From Variovorax sp. YR216 (GTDB lineage: Bacteria; Pseudomonadota; Gammaproteobacteria; Burkholderiales; Burkholderiaceae_C): 64,000 nt of DNA. The stretch lies in assembly GCF_900107745.1 (NCBI RefSeq), contig NZ_FNRO01000011.1, positions 1 to 64,000 on the forward strand. Reading direction: 5' to 3'. Under the pieces are notes generated by a model. It did not search any database. It had not been told where the DNA came from and worked only from the letters and a program-made list of their open reading frames with translations. Position numbers and translations under genes: made by a program. Positions 44,392 through 54,529 of the stretch are shown here, piece after piece (within the stretch, counting starts at the first letter, position 1; each line of letters opens with the position of its first letter).

Positions 44392-46542
44392 ATGGTTGAA
44401 ATCGAACTTGACGGCAAGAAGGTCGAAGTGACCGAAGGCAGCATGGTCATGCATGCGGCCGAAAAGGCGGGCACCTACATCCCGCACTTCTGCTACCACA
44501 AGAAGCTCAGCATCGCCGCCAACTGCCGGATGTGCCTGGTCGACGTCGAGAAGGCGCCCAAGCCGATGCCGGCCTGCGCCACGCCTGTGACGCAGGGCAT
44601 GATCGTCCGCACCAAGAGCGACAAGGCGATCAAGGCCCAGCAGTCGGTGATGGAGTTCCTCCTGATCAACCACCCGCTGGATTGCCCGATCTGCGACCAG
44701 GGCGGCGAATGCCAGCTCCAGGATCTCGCCGTCGGTTACGGCGGTTCTTCGTCGCGTTACGAAGAAGAGAAGCGCGTCGTCTTCCACAAGGACGTCGGAC
44801 CGCTGATCAGCATGGAGGAAATGAGCCGCTGCATCCATTGCACGCGCTGCGTCCGCTTCGGCCAGGAAGTCGCCGGCGTGATGGAGCTCGGCATGTCGAA
44901 TCGCGGCGAGCACTCCGAGATCGAAACCTTCCTGGGCGATTCCGTGGATTCCGAGTTGTCGGGCAACATGATCGACATCTGTCCGGTGGGCGCGCTGACG
45001 AGCAAGCCCTTCCGCTACAGCGCCCGCACCTGGGAACTGTCGCGCCGCAAGTCGGTGAGCCCGCACGATTCGACGGGCGCCAACCTCATCGTCCAGGTCA
45101 AGAACAACCGCGTGATGCGTGTCGTCCCGCTCGAAAACGAAGACGTGAACGAGTGCTGGATTGCCGACCGCGATCGTTTCTCCTATGAGGCACTGAACGG
45201 CCCCGAGCGCCTGACACAGCCGATGCTCAAGCAAGGTGGTCAATGGCAGCAAGTGGACTGGCAGACGGCGCTGGAATATGTCGCCAATGGTCTCAAGCAG
45301 ATCAAGGCCGACCACGGCGCGCAGGCCATCGGGACGCTTGTCAGCCCGCACAGCACGCTCGAAGAGCTGCATCTGGCCAAGCTGCTCACGAACGGCCTCG
45401 GTAGCGACAACATCGACTACCGTCTGCGCAATGCCGAGTTCTCGGCCGCCGAGGGTGTCCGCTGGCTCGGAACGTCGATCGCCTCGCTGTCGCAGGTACA
45501 ACGCGCACTCGTGATCGGCTCCAACCTTCGCAAGGATCACCCCTTGTTCGCGCAGCGGATTCGCCAGGCGGTTCGCAAGGGTGGCGTTCTGAGCGCAATC
45601 ACCTCGCAGGCACTTTTTGCCGACGACGGAGCTTGGGCGATCCCGGTCGCCAACGCGGTTCGCGTGTCTTCCGATCGCTGGGTCGATGTGCTGGCGCAGG
45701 TCGCGGCTGCAATCGCTGAAAGCAAGGGCGCAAGTGCGCCCGTCGCTGCAAACGGTTCCCCGAGTGATGCCGCCAAGGCGATCGCCGCTTCCCTGCTCGA
45801 TGGTGAACGCAAGTCCATCCTGCTGGGCAATGCGGCCGCCCACCACGCGCAGGCAAGCACCTTGCTGTCGCTGGCGAACTGGATCGGCGCGCAAACGGGC
45901 GCAACGGTCGGGTTCCTGACCGAGGCTGCCAATACGGTCGGTGCGCAGGTCGTGGGCGCGCTGCCCAAGTCCGGCGGACAGAATGCGGGCCAGATGTTGG
46001 CCGGCGGACTCAAGGCCGCGCTGCTGCTCAACAACGAACCCGTGTTCGACTCGGCTGCGGGAGAGTCTGCCGTCGAAGGTCTGGCTCACGCGCAGATGGT
46101 CGTGACCTTGAGCCCGTTCAAGGCCAATCTCGAATTCAGCGACGTGCTGCTGCCGATCGCCCCGTTCACCGAAACGGCAGGCACTTTCGTGAATGCCGAA
46201 GGGCGCGTGCAGAGTTTCCATGCGGTGGTGAAGCCGCTGGGCGAGGCGCGTCCGGCCTGGAAGGTCCTGCGCGTTCTGGCCAACCTGCTCGGTTTGCCCG
46301 GGTTTGCGTTCGAATCGTCGGCGGACGTCCTCGCTGACACCGGCGCGTCTGCCGAGGCAGTGGCGGGCAAGCTGGGTAATGCATCCTCGGCGCCGGCGAC
46401 TGCCGGCTCCGCGACGCAAGCCGCGCCTGCGGTGGCAAGCATCTACCAACTCGACTCGATCGTCCGTCGCGCGCCGTCGCTTCAACTCACGGCCGACGCT
46501 CGTCTTGTACAGGCCGCCGCGGCAGAGGAGGTGCTCGCATGA
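44392..46542 (+). CDS. nuoG: NADH-quinone oxidoreductase subunit G
   Basis: The 716-residue subunit has an N-terminal [2Fe-2S] ferredoxin domain (Cys34, Cys45, Cys48, Cys62), a His-ligated [4Fe-4S] segment and a CIHCTRCVRF [4Fe-4S] segment. A molybdopterin-oxidoreductase-like C-terminal half follows that binds no cofactor. The last 70 residues are Ala-rich and poorly conserved. Confidence 0.97.
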   Translation: MVEIELDGKKVEVTEGSMVMHAAEKAGTYIPHFCYHKKLSIAANCRMCLVDVEKAPKPMPACATPVTQGMIVRTKSDKAIKAQQSVMEFLLINHPLDCPICDQGGECQLQDLAVGYGGSSSRYEEEKRVVFHKDVGPLISMEEMSRCIHCTRCVRFGQEVAGVMELGMSNRGEHSEIETFLGDSVDSELSGNMIDICPVGALTSKPFRYSARTWELSRRKSVSPHDSTGANLIVQVKNNRVMRVVPLENEDVNECWIADRDRFSYEALNGPERLTQPMLKQGGQWQQVDWQTALEYVANGLKQIKADHGAQAIGTLVSPHSTLEELHLAKLLTNGLGSDNIDYRLRNAEFSAAEGVRWLGTSIASLSQVQRALVIGSNLRKDHPLFAQRIRQAVRKGGVLSAITSQALFADDGAWAIPVANAVRVSSDRWVDVLAQVAAAIAESKGASAPVAANGSPSDAAKAIAASLLDGERKSILLGNAAAHHAQASTLLSLANWIGAQTGATVGFLTEAANTVGAQVVGALPKSGGQNAGQMLAGGLKAALLLNNEPVFDSAAGESAVEGLAHAQMVVTLSPFKANLEFSDVLLPIAPFTETAGTFVNAEGRVQSFHAVVKPLGEARPAWKVLRVLANLLGLPGFAFESSADVLADTGASAEAVAGKLGNASSAPATAGSATQAAPAVASIYQLDSIVRRAPSLQLTADARLVQAAAAEEVLA

Positions 46543-47615
46543 TCGACGCACTGCACGGCTTCGGAGCCGGACTCGTCTCCGCAGGCTGGTGGACCGGCAT
46601 CATCTGGCCCGTCATCTGGACGCTCATCAAGATCGTCGTCGTCGTTTTGCCGCTGATGGGTGCGGTCGCCTACCTGACGCTTTGGGAACGCAAGGCCATC
46701 GGCTTCACGCAGATCCGCATCGGCCCCAACCGGATCGGGCCCCTGGGCCTGCTGCAGCCCATCGCCGACGCGCTCAAGCTGCTGACGAAGGAAATCATTC
46801 TTCCGACGGTCGCGAACAAGGGCTTGTTCCTGCTGGGCCCGATCATGACGATCATGCCGGCGCTGGCCGCATGGGCCGTGATCCCCTTCGGCCCGGAAGT
46901 GGCGCTCGCCAACATCAACGCGGGTCTGCTTTTCGTCATGGCGATCACCTCGCTCGAGGTCTACGGCGTGATCATCGCGGGATGGGCGTCGAATTCGAAG
47001 TACGCCTTCCTCGGCGCGCTGCGTGCGTCCGCCCAGATGGTCAGCTACGAAATCGCGATGGGCTTCTGCTTCGTCGTCGTGCTGATGGTGTCGGCCAGCC
47101 TCAACATGACCGACATCGTGATGGGGCAGGGCAGGGGACACTTCGCTTCGATGGGCGTCGGCTTCCTGTCGTGGAACTGGCTGCCGTTGCTGCCCATCTT
47201 CCTCGTCTACTTCATCTCCGGCCTGGCCGAGACCAACCGCCACCCCTTCGACGTCGTCGAAGGTGAGTCGGAGATCGTCGCGGGCCACATGATCGAGTAC
47301 TCGGGCATGAGCTTCGCCATGTTCTTCCTGGCCGAGTACGCCAACATGTGGCTGGTCTCGATCCTTTGCGTGGTCCTGTTCCTGGGTGGCTGGCTGCCTC
47401 CGTTCGAGTTCCTCTCGTTCATCCCGGGGTGGATCTGGCTGGGCGTCAAGACCTTCTGCGTGGTCACCATGTTCCTGTGGGTCCGTTCGACTTTCCCGCG
47501 CTTCCGCTATGACCAGATCATGCGTCTGGGCTGGAAGATCTTCATTCCGGTCACGCTGGTGTGGCTGGTGGTGGTCGGCGCGTGGATGCAGACCCCGTTC
47601 AACATCTGGAAGTAA
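46539..47615 (+). CDS. nuoH: NADH-quinone oxidoreductase subunit H
   Basis: The 358-residue membrane subunit has eight helices and the conserved loops ERKAIGFTQIRIGPNRIGPLG and FISGLAETNRHPFDVVEGESEIVAG (AETNRHPFDVVEGESE visible). These form the quinone entry and its coupling to proton transfer. It overlaps nuoG by four bases. Confidence 0.98.
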   Translation: MIDALHGFGAGLVSAGWWTGIIWPVIWTLIKIVVVVLPLMGAVAYLTLWERKAIGFTQIRIGPNRIGPLGLLQPIADALKLLTKEIILPTVANKGLFLLGPIMTIMPALAAWAVIPFGPEVALANINAGLLFVMAITSLEVYGVIIAGWASNSKYAFLGALRASAQMVSYEIAMGFCFVVVLMVSASLNMTDIVMGQGRGHFASMGVGFLSWNWLPLLPIFLVYFISGLAETNRHPFDVVEGESEIVAGHMIEYSGMSFAMFFLAEYANMWLVSILCVVLFLGGWLPPFEFLSFIPGWIWLGVKTFCVVTMFLWVRSTFPRFRYDQIMRLGWKIFIPVTLVWLVVVGAWMQTPFNIWK

Positions 47616-47620
47616 TCGCC

Positions 47621-48163
47621 ATGTCTGCGCAAACCACCAGCGCGCTTGCGCGCTCATCATCGACGACGGCGCAGCCGTTTTCGCTCAAGGACTTTCTGCG
47701 CAGCTTCATGCTGTTCGAATTGTTCAAGGGCCTTGCGGTCACCGGCAAGTACGCTTTCAGCCGGAAGATCACCGTCCAGTTCCCGGAAGAGAAGACGCCG
47801 CTTTCGCCGCGCTTCCGTGGTCTTCATGCGCTTCGCCGCTATGAAAACGGGGAAGAGCGGTGCATCGCCTGCAAGCTCTGCGAGGCCGTGTGCCCCGCCT
47901 TGGCAATCACGATCGAATCCGAAGTGCGTGACGACGGCTCTCGCCGCACCACCCGCTACGACATCGACCTGACCAAGTGCATCTTCTGCGGGTTCTGTGA
48001 AGAAAGCTGCCCGGTCGACTCGATCGTGGAAACGCACATCTTCGAATACCACGGGGAAAAGCGCGGTGACCTCTACTTCACCAAGGACATGCTCCTGGCT
48101 GTGGGCGACCGCTACGAAAAAGAAATCGCTGCCAACAAGGCAGCAGACGCCAAGTACCGCTAA
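47621..48163 (+). CDS. nuoI: NADH-quinone oxidoreductase subunit I
   Basis: The 180-residue subunit carries two [4Fe-4S] clusters, with ligands at Cys81, 84, 87, 91 and Cys120, 123, 126, 130. The first about 20 residues, rich in Ser, Thr and Ala, extend beyond the usual 163-residue length. A later Met could be the true start, but no other in-frame ATG precedes the conserved region except Met30. Confidence 0.96.
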   Translation: MSAQTTSALARSSSTTAQPFSLKDFLRSFMLFELFKGLAVTGKYAFSRKITVQFPEEKTPLSPRFRGLHALRRYENGEERCIACKLCEAVCPALAITIESEVRDDGSRRTTRYDIDLTKCIFCGFCEESCPVDSIVETHIFEYHGEKRGDLYFTKDMLLAVGDRYEKEIAANKAADAKYR

Positions 48164-48198
48164 GCGGTCTGGCCCGAACCTCGCAACGAATTCGACCC

Positions 48199-48846
48199 AT
48201 GGACGTCAAGACCGGTCTGTTCTATCTGTTTTCCGCGGTACTGCTGTTCGCAGCCTTCCGCGTGATCACCGCGCGCAACCCCGTGTATGCCGCGCTCTAT
48301 CTGGTGCTGGCCTTCTTCCAGGCTTCGGCGATCTGGCTCCTGCTGCGCGCCGAGTTTCTGGCGATCTCGCTCGTGCTCGTCTACGTCGGTGCGGTGATGG
48401 TGCTGTTCCTGTTCGTCGTGATGATGCTGGACATCAACGTCGACAGTCTCCGAGAGGGCTTCTGGCGGCACTTCCCGCTTGCCGCTGGCGTCGGTGCGCT
48501 CATCGCCCTTGAAATGGCGGCAGTCCTCATGGGCGGCTTCCGGCTGGCTGCGCCGAAGAATCCGCTTGCGACCGGTCCCGACACCTCCAACACGCTCGAA
48601 CTCGGCAAGCTTCTCTACACCGACTACCTGTATCCGCTGGAGATCGCGGCGGTCATCCTGCTCGTTGCGATCGTTGCGGCCATCGCGCTGACGCTGCGCA
48701 CCCGCAAGGACAGCAAGTACGTCAACCCGGCCGACCAGGTCCGGGTGAAGGCGCGCGACCGGGTTCGCATCGTCCAGATGCCGGTGACCCGTGCGGCAGA
48801 ACCCGTCGCCGAAGAACAAGCGGCAGCTGCGGAGACCAAGGCATGA
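48199..48846 (+). CDS. nuoJ: NADH-quinone oxidoreductase subunit J
   Basis: The 215-residue membrane subunit has five helices, with NPVYAALYLVLAFFQASAIWLLL and LVYVGAVMVLFLFVVMMLDI containing the pi-bulge region of helix 3. The C-terminal tail is Ala/Glu-rich. It overlaps nuoK by four bases. Confidence 0.97.
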   Translation: MDVKTGLFYLFSAVLLFAAFRVITARNPVYAALYLVLAFFQASAIWLLLRAEFLAISLVLVYVGAVMVLFLFVVMMLDINVDSLREGFWRHFPLAAGVGALIALEMAAVLMGGFRLAAPKNPLATGPDTSNTLELGKLLYTDYLYPLEIAAVILLVAIVAAIALTLRTRKDSKYVNPADQVRVKARDRVRIVQMPVTRAAEPVAEEQAAAAETKA

Positions 48847-49151
48847 CGCTCACGCTCGGACATTTCCTCTCCCTGGGCGCGATGCTGTTCGCGCTTTCCG
48901 TGATCGGCATCTTCCTCAACCGGAAGAACCTCATCGTTCTGCTGATGTGCATCGAGCTCATGCTCCTGGCCGTCAACATGAACTTCGTCGCCTTCTCGTA
49001 CTTCCTTGGCGACATGCACGGCCAGATCTTCGTGTTCTTCATCCTGACGGTCGCCGCGGCGGAATCCGCGATCGGTCTGGCGCTGCTCGTCCTCCTGTTC
49101 CGCAACAGGTCGAACATCAACGTCGACGAACTCAACGCGCTCAAGGGTTAA
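48843..49151 (+). CDS. nuoK: NADH-quinone oxidoreductase subunit K
   Basis: The 102-residue, three-helix antiporter-like subunit keeps the two membrane glutamates in VLLMCIELMLLAVN and TVAAAESAIGLALL that are needed for proton pumping. Confidence 0.97.
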   Translation: MTLTLGHFLSLGAMLFALSVIGIFLNRKNLIVLLMCIELMLLAVNMNFVAFSYFLGDMHGQIFVFFILTVAAAESAIGLALLVLLFRNRSNINVDELNALKG

Positions 49152-49159
49152 GGATCAAC

Positions 49160-51193
49160 ATGAGCGCAACACTTTCTGCATCCTCGCTGCTGGCCGTCCC
49201 GCTGGCTCCCCTGGTTGGCGCCGTCGTCGCGGGCCTCTTCGGTACGAAGTTCGGCGGCAACCATATCGGCCGCCGCGTCACGCATTCGCTGACCATCCTC
49301 GGCGTGCTGGTGGCCTTCGTCATTTCGGCCATGACGCTCAAGAGCGTGGTCGCTGACGGCGCCCGCTTCAACGAGACGATCTACGAGTGGATGACGGTCG
49401 GCGGCCTCAAGATGGAGATCGGTTTCCTGATCGACGGTCTCACCGCCATGATGATGTGCGTCGTGACCTTCGTGTCGCTGATGGTTCACATCTACACCAT
49501 CGGCTACATGGAGGAGGACGACGGCTACAACCGTTTCTTCTCCTACATCTCGCTGTTCACCTTCTCGATGTTGATGCTCGTGATGAGCAACAACATGCTC
49601 CAGCTCTTCTTCGGCTGGGAAGCAGTGGGCTTGGTGTCCTACCTGCTGATCGGGTTCTGGTTCAACCGGCCGACAGCGATCTTCGCGAACATGAAGGCCT
49701 TCCTGGTCAACCGCGTGGGCGACTTCGGCTTCATCCTCGGCATCGGCCTGATTGCCGCCTATGCCGGAACGCTGAACTATGGCGAAGCCTTCGCCAAGGC
49801 CGACGAACTGGCGAAGCTTGCCTTCCCGGGGACCGAGTGGATGCTCATCACGGTGATCTGCATCTGCCTGTTCATCGGTGCCATGGGCAAGAGCGCGCAG
49901 TTCCCGCTGCACGTGTGGCTGCCTGATTCGATGGAAGGCCCGACCCCGATCTCCGCGCTGATTCACGCGGCGACGATGGTGACCGCCGGCATCTTCATGG
50001 TGGCGCGCATGTCCCCGCTGTTCGAACTGAGCGACACGGCCCTGAGTTTCGTCCTGGTGATCGGTGCGATCACGGCGCTCTTCATGGGCTTCCTCGGCAT
50101 CATCCAGAACGACATCAAGCGCGTGGTGGCCTATTCGACGCTTTCGCAGCTCGGCTACATGACGGTCGCGCTCGGCGCGTCGGCGTATTCCGCCGCCGTG
50201 TTCCACCTGATGACGCACGCCTTCTTCAAGGCGCTGCTGTTCCTTGGTGCGGGCTCGGTCATCATCGGGATGCACCACAACCAGGACATCCGCTGGATGG
50301 GTGGCTTGCGCAAGTACATGCCGATCACCTGGATCACCTCGCTCGTCGGTTCGCTCGCCTTGATCGGCACGCCGCTTTTCGCGGGCTTCTACTCGAAGGA
50401 CACCATCATCGAGGCGGTCCACGAGAGCCACCTGTGGGGTTCCGGCTTCGCGTACTTCGCGGTGCTCGCCGGTGTGTTCGTCACGGCGTTCTACTCGTTC
50501 CGCATGTACTTCCTGGTGTTCCACGGCAAGGAGCGCTACGACCAGAATCCCGACGCGCATCATCACGCCGCCGATGCCGAGCCGGATCATGGCCACCACG
50601 ACGATCACTCCAAACCGCACGAATCGCCTTGGGTGGTGTGGCTGCCGCTGGTATTGCTGGCCATTCCCTCGGTCGTCATCGGTTTCATGACGATCCAGCC
50701 GATGCTCTATGGCGACTTCTTCAGCGGCGCGATCGTCATCGACGAGACGAAGCACGAAGCGATGAAGGAACTGGCCGAAGCGTTCCATGGTCCGGTGGCC
50801 ATGGCACTCCACGGCCTGACCGCCGCGCCGTTCTGGCTTGCGCTCGCAGGCGTGGTGCTGTCCTGGTACATGTATCTCGTCAACCCGGCGCTGCCGGCGG
50901 CGATCAAGCGTGCCTTCGGTCCCATCTACCGCCTGCTCGACAACAAGTACTACATGGACTGGTTCAACGAGAACGTGATCGCCCGTGCGACCCGCGCCTT
51001 GGGCACCGGTCTCTGGAAGGGCGGCGACCAGGGCATCATCGACGGCGCCATCGTCAACGGTTCGTGGAAGCTCGTCGGCCGCATTGCCGGTGCCGTGCGC
51101 TGGATGCAGTCGGGCTACATCTATCACTACGCATTCGCGATGCTGCTGGGCATCTTTGTGCTGATGTCGTACTTCGTCTGGTTTAAACGGTAA
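49160..51193 (+). CDS. nuoL: NADH-quinone oxidoreductase subunit L
   Basis: The 677-residue antiporter-like subunit has about 16 helices and a long C-terminal lateral helix. The proton-channel motif FFGWEAVGLVSYLLIGFW and KSAQFPLHVWLPDSMEGPTPISALIHAATMV (GKSAQFPLHVWLPDSMEGPT visible) are present. A histidine-rich loop at about residues 455-492 carries many His and Asp residues and could bind metal. It lies eight bases after nuoK. Confidence 0.97.
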   Translation: MSATLSASSLLAVPLAPLVGAVVAGLFGTKFGGNHIGRRVTHSLTILGVLVAFVISAMTLKSVVADGARFNETIYEWMTVGGLKMEIGFLIDGLTAMMMCVVTFVSLMVHIYTIGYMEEDDGYNRFFSYISLFTFSMLMLVMSNNMLQLFFGWEAVGLVSYLLIGFWFNRPTAIFANMKAFLVNRVGDFGFILGIGLIAAYAGTLNYGEAFAKADELAKLAFPGTEWMLITVICICLFIGAMGKSAQFPLHVWLPDSMEGPTPISALIHAATMVTAGIFMVARMSPLFELSDTALSFVLVIGAITALFMGFLGIIQNDIKRVVAYSTLSQLGYMTVALGASAYSAAVFHLMTHAFFKALLFLGAGSVIIGMHHNQDIRWMGGLRKYMPITWITSLVGSLALIGTPLFAGFYSKDTIIEAVHESHLWGSGFAYFAVLAGVFVTAFYSFRMYFLVFHGKERYDQNPDAHHHAADAEPDHGHHDDHSKPHESPWVVWLPLVLLAIPSVVIGFMTIQPMLYGDFFSGAIVIDETKHEAMKELAEAFHGPVAMALHGLTAAPFWLALAGVVLSWYMYLVNPALPAAIKRAFGPIYRLLDNKYYMDWFNENVIARATRALGTGLWKGGDQGIIDGAIVNGSWKLVGRIAGAVRWMQSGYIYHYAFAMLLGIFVLMSYFVWFKR

Positions 51194-51219
51194 GCGGCTC
51201 TCGCTGGAGAAAAACAAAA

Positions 51220-52695
51220 ATGGGTCTGTTGAGCCTTGCCATCTGGATGCCGATCATCATCGGCGCCGTGCTATTGGCCTTCGGTCGTGACAGTCAGGCG
51301 ACGATGGTGCGCTGGATCGCACTCGTCGGTTCGATTGCGAGCTTCCTGGTCACGCTGCCGCTCTACGCGCGCTTCGATACCGGCACCGCCGCGATGCAGT
51401 TCGTCGAGAAGACGTCCTGGATCGAGCGTTTCAACATCAACTACCACGTCGGCCTGGACGGCATCTCGTTCTGGCTGGTGCTGCTGACGGCGTTCATCAC
51501 GGTCATCGTCGTGATCTCGGCGTGGGAAGTGATCACCGAACGCGTCAACCAGTACATGGGCGCGTTCCTGATCCTGTCCGGCCTGATGATCGGCACCTTT
51601 GCCGCGCTCGACGGGATCCTGTTCTACGTCTTCTTCGAAGCCACGCTGATCCCGATGTACCTGATCATCGGCATCTGGGGTGGTCCGAACAAGATCTACG
51701 CGGCTTTCAAGTTCTTCATCTACACGCTGCTCGGCTCGCTGTTGACGCTGGTCGCGCTGATCTTCCTGTACAACAAGTCGGGTGGCAGCTTCGACATCCT
51801 GACGTGGCACAAGCTGCCGCTCGAGCGGAGCACGCAGACCTTCCTGTTCTTCGCCTTCCTTGCGGCCTTCGCGGTGAAGGTCCCGATGTGGCCGGTCCAC
51901 ACGTGGTTGCCGGACGTGCACGTCGAGGCGCCGACGGGCGGTTCCGCGGTGCTGGCAGCGATCATGCTGAAGCTGGGCGCCTATGGCTTCCTGCGTTTCT
52001 CGATGCCGATCGCACCTGATGCTTCGCACGAGTGGGCCGGGCTCATGATCGCGCTGTCGCTGATCGCCGTGATCTATGTCGGCCTGGTCGCGCTGGTCCA
52101 GCAGGACATGAAGAAGCTGGTGGCCTATTCGTCTGTGGCTCACATGGGGTTCGTGACGCTCGGCTTCTTCATCTTCAACGAACTCGGCGTCTCGGGCGGC
52201 ATCGTCCAGATGATTTCCCACGGCTTCGTGTCGGGCGCAATGTTCCTTTGCATCGGCGTGCTGTACGACCGCGTGCATTCGCGCCAGATCGCCGACTACG
52301 GCGGCGTGGTCAACACGATGCCCAAGTTCGCCGCGTTCGCGCTGCTGTTCGCGATGGCCAACTGCGGCCTGCCCGGAACCGCCGGCTTCGTCGGCGAGTG
52401 GATGGTGATCATCGGCGCAGTCAAGTCGAACTTCTGGCTTGGCCTGGGCGCTGCGACCGCGCTGATCTTCGGTGCCGCCTACACCCTTTGGATGTACAAG
52501 CGCGTCTACCTCGGCGCGCCCGGCAACGACCACGTGAAGGAACTGAGCGACATCGGCGCGCGCGAATTCCTCATGCTGGCATTGCTGGCGATCGCGGTGC
52601 TCTGGATGGGCATCTATCCCAAGCCCTTCACCGATGTGATGAACGTGTCCGTGACCGAACTGCTGCGTCATGTGGCCGTTTCCAAGCTGCCCTAA
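51220..52695 (+). CDS. nuoM: NADH-quinone oxidoreductase subunit M
   Basis: The 491-residue antiporter-like subunit has 14 helices, with the channel Glu in VFFEATLIPMYLIIGIWGG and the Lys in KVPMWPVHTWLPDVHVEAPT. It pumps one of the complex I protons. Confidence 0.97.
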   Translation: MGLLSLAIWMPIIIGAVLLAFGRDSQATMVRWIALVGSIASFLVTLPLYARFDTGTAAMQFVEKTSWIERFNINYHVGLDGISFWLVLLTAFITVIVVISAWEVITERVNQYMGAFLILSGLMIGTFAALDGILFYVFFEATLIPMYLIIGIWGGPNKIYAAFKFFIYTLLGSLLTLVALIFLYNKSGGSFDILTWHKLPLERSTQTFLFFAFLAAFAVKVPMWPVHTWLPDVHVEAPTGGSAVLAAIMLKLGAYGFLRFSMPIAPDASHEWAGLMIALSLIAVIYVGLVALVQQDMKKLVAYSSVAHMGFVTLGFFIFNELGVSGGIVQMISHGFVSGAMFLCIGVLYDRVHSRQIADYGGVVNTMPKFAAFALLFAMANCGLPGTAGFVGEWMVIIGAVKSNFWLGLGAATALIFGAAYTLWMYKRVYLGAPGNDHVKELSDIGAREFLMLALLAIAVLWMGIYPKPFTDVMNVSVTELLRHVAVSKLP

Positions 52696-52719
52696 ATCCA
52701 AGCTGAAGAAGAGAACGAG

Positions 52720-54207
52720 ATGATTGACAAACTCAGCTGGATGGCGATCTACCCAGAGGCGGCGCTGCTCATCATGGCATGCGTGATCGCGCTGTTGGAT
52801 CTGTCCACCACCAGCCCCCGCCGTACGGCCACCTACGTGCTGACGCTGCTGACGCTGGCCGTGATCGCGGTGCTCACCGGATTCAACGCCGCCTCGGGCA
52901 AGACCATCTATGGCTTCGGCGGGATGGTCGTGAGCGATCCGATGGGCAACTGGCTCAAGTGCTTCGCCACGCTGGCGCTGATGGTCACGCTGGTCTATGG
53001 CCGGCCCTACGCGGCCGATCGCGGGATGCTGCGTGGCGGCGAGATGTTCACCATGAGCATGCTGGCCCTGCTCGGCATGTTCGTGATGATCGCGGGCAGC
53101 AATTTCCTGGTCATCTACCTCGGCCTCGAGCTGCTGACGCTGTCGAGCTACGCACTGGTGGCATTGCGCCGCGACAACGCCGTCGCGAGCGAGGCGGCGA
53201 TGAAGTATTTCGTCCTCGGCGCGATGGCCAGCGGCTTCCTGCTCTACGGCCTCTCGATGATGTACGGCGCGACCGGTTCGCTCGACATCAACGAAGTCTT
53301 CAAGGCCATCGCGAGCCGCCAGGTCAATCACCAGGTGCTCGTGTTCGGTCTCGTCTTCATCGTCGCCGGCCTGGCGTTCAAGGTTGGTGCGGCGCCGTTC
53401 CACATGTGGGTGCCGGACGTCTACCAGGGCGCCCCGACGGCGATCACGCTGATGATCGGCGCGGCGCCCGAACTGGCCGCCTTCGCGATCATCATCCGCC
53501 TGCTGGTGGAAGGCCTGCTTCCGCTCGCCATCGATTGGCAGCAGATGCTGACCCTGTTGGCGATCGCGTCGCTGCTGGTCGGCAATCTCGCGGCCATCGC
53601 CCAGACGAACCTCAAGCGGATGCTGGCCTATTCGACCATCGCGCAGATGGGCTTCATGCTCCTCGGCCTGGTCGCCGGCGTGGTGAACGGCAACACGTAC
53701 AACGCGCAATTCGCCTACAGCGCCGCGATGTTCTACATCGTGACCTATGTGCTCACCACGCTCGCGAGCTTCGGGATCATCCTGCTGCTGGCGCGCGAGG
53801 GCTTCGAAAGCGAGGAGATCACCGACCTCGCCGGCCTCAACCAGCGCAGCCCGCTGTACGCCGGCGTGATGGCGATCGCCATGTTCTCGCTGGCGGGCGT
53901 GCCGCCGCTGGTTGGCTTCTACGCCAAGTTCGCGATACTCCAGGCCCTGATCGCGTCGGGACAGACCATGCACATCGCGCTGGCCGTCTTCGCGGTGATC
54001 ATGTCGTTGATCGGCGCGTTCTACTACCTGCGCGTGGTCAAGGTCATGTACTTCGACGAACCGCTGACCGCGACGACGGTGTCGGCGCCGCACGATGTCC
54101 GTGCCGTGCTGACCGTCAACGGCGCGCTGATCCTGATCCTGGGGATCCTGCCCGGTAGCCTGATGACGCTGTGCGCGCAGGCGATCGTGGCAACGCTGGC
54201 GAGCTGA
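52720..54207 (+). CDS. nuoN: NADH-quinone oxidoreductase subunit N
   Basis: The 495-residue antiporter-like subunit has VIYLGLELLTLSSYALVAL with the channel Glu and KVGAAPFHMWVPDVYQGAPT with the channel Lys. It is the last of the 14 complex I subunits, so the operon is complete with no accessory insertion. Confidence 0.97.
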   Translation: MIDKLSWMAIYPEAALLIMACVIALLDLSTTSPRRTATYVLTLLTLAVIAVLTGFNAASGKTIYGFGGMVVSDPMGNWLKCFATLALMVTLVYGRPYAADRGMLRGGEMFTMSMLALLGMFVMIAGSNFLVIYLGLELLTLSSYALVALRRDNAVASEAAMKYFVLGAMASGFLLYGLSMMYGATGSLDINEVFKAIASRQVNHQVLVFGLVFIVAGLAFKVGAAPFHMWVPDVYQGAPTAITLMIGAAPELAAFAIIIRLLVEGLLPLAIDWQQMLTLLAIASLLVGNLAAIAQTNLKRMLAYSTIAQMGFMLLGLVAGVVNGNTYNAQFAYSAAMFYIVTYVLTTLASFGIILLLAREGFESEEITDLAGLNQRSPLYAGVMAIAMFSLAGVPPLVGFYAKFAILQALIASGQTMHIALAVFAVIMSLIGAFYYLRVVKVMYFDEPLTATTVSAPHDVRAVLTVNGALILILGILPGSLMTLCAQAIVATLAS

Positions 54208-54216
54208 TTCGACTCC

Positions 54217-54519
54217 GTGTCGCAGAGCGCCTCGGTCTGGGTGGTGCTGCTGGTCGCGTTGCTGGCAGCCAATTTCCCGTTCTGCACCGAGCGCATACTC
54301 GGGCTGATTCCACCGTCCGGTGCGACCAAGTCGCTTGCGATCCGGCTCGGTGAGCTGGTGCTGCTGTACTTCGTTGTCGGGGGCATCGGTCTGCTGTTCG
54401 AACGCCGCGTCGGGCAGATCGCGCCGCAGGGATGGGAGTTCTACGCCGTCACGGCCGCGCTGTTCATCGTTCTGGCGTTCCCGGGATTCACGTGGCGCTA
54501 CCTGTTGAAGCATCGGTGA
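54217..54519 (+). CDS. DUF2818 family membrane protein
   Basis: The 100-residue protein has three hydrophobic segments (about 7-25, 42-62 and 74-94). It starts with GTG nine bases after nuoN and is almost certainly cotranscribed with the nuo operon. Genes of this family commonly follow nuoN in Burkholderiales. Its role is unknown. A small complex I assembly or accessory protein is a reasonable guess from position only. Confidence 0.85.
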   Translation: MSQSASVWVVLLVALLAANFPFCTERILGLIPPSGATKSLAIRLGELVLLYFVVGGIGLLFERRVGQIAPQGWEFYAVTAALFIVLAFPGFTWRYLLKHR

Positions 54520-54529
54520 GGGAAATTGC

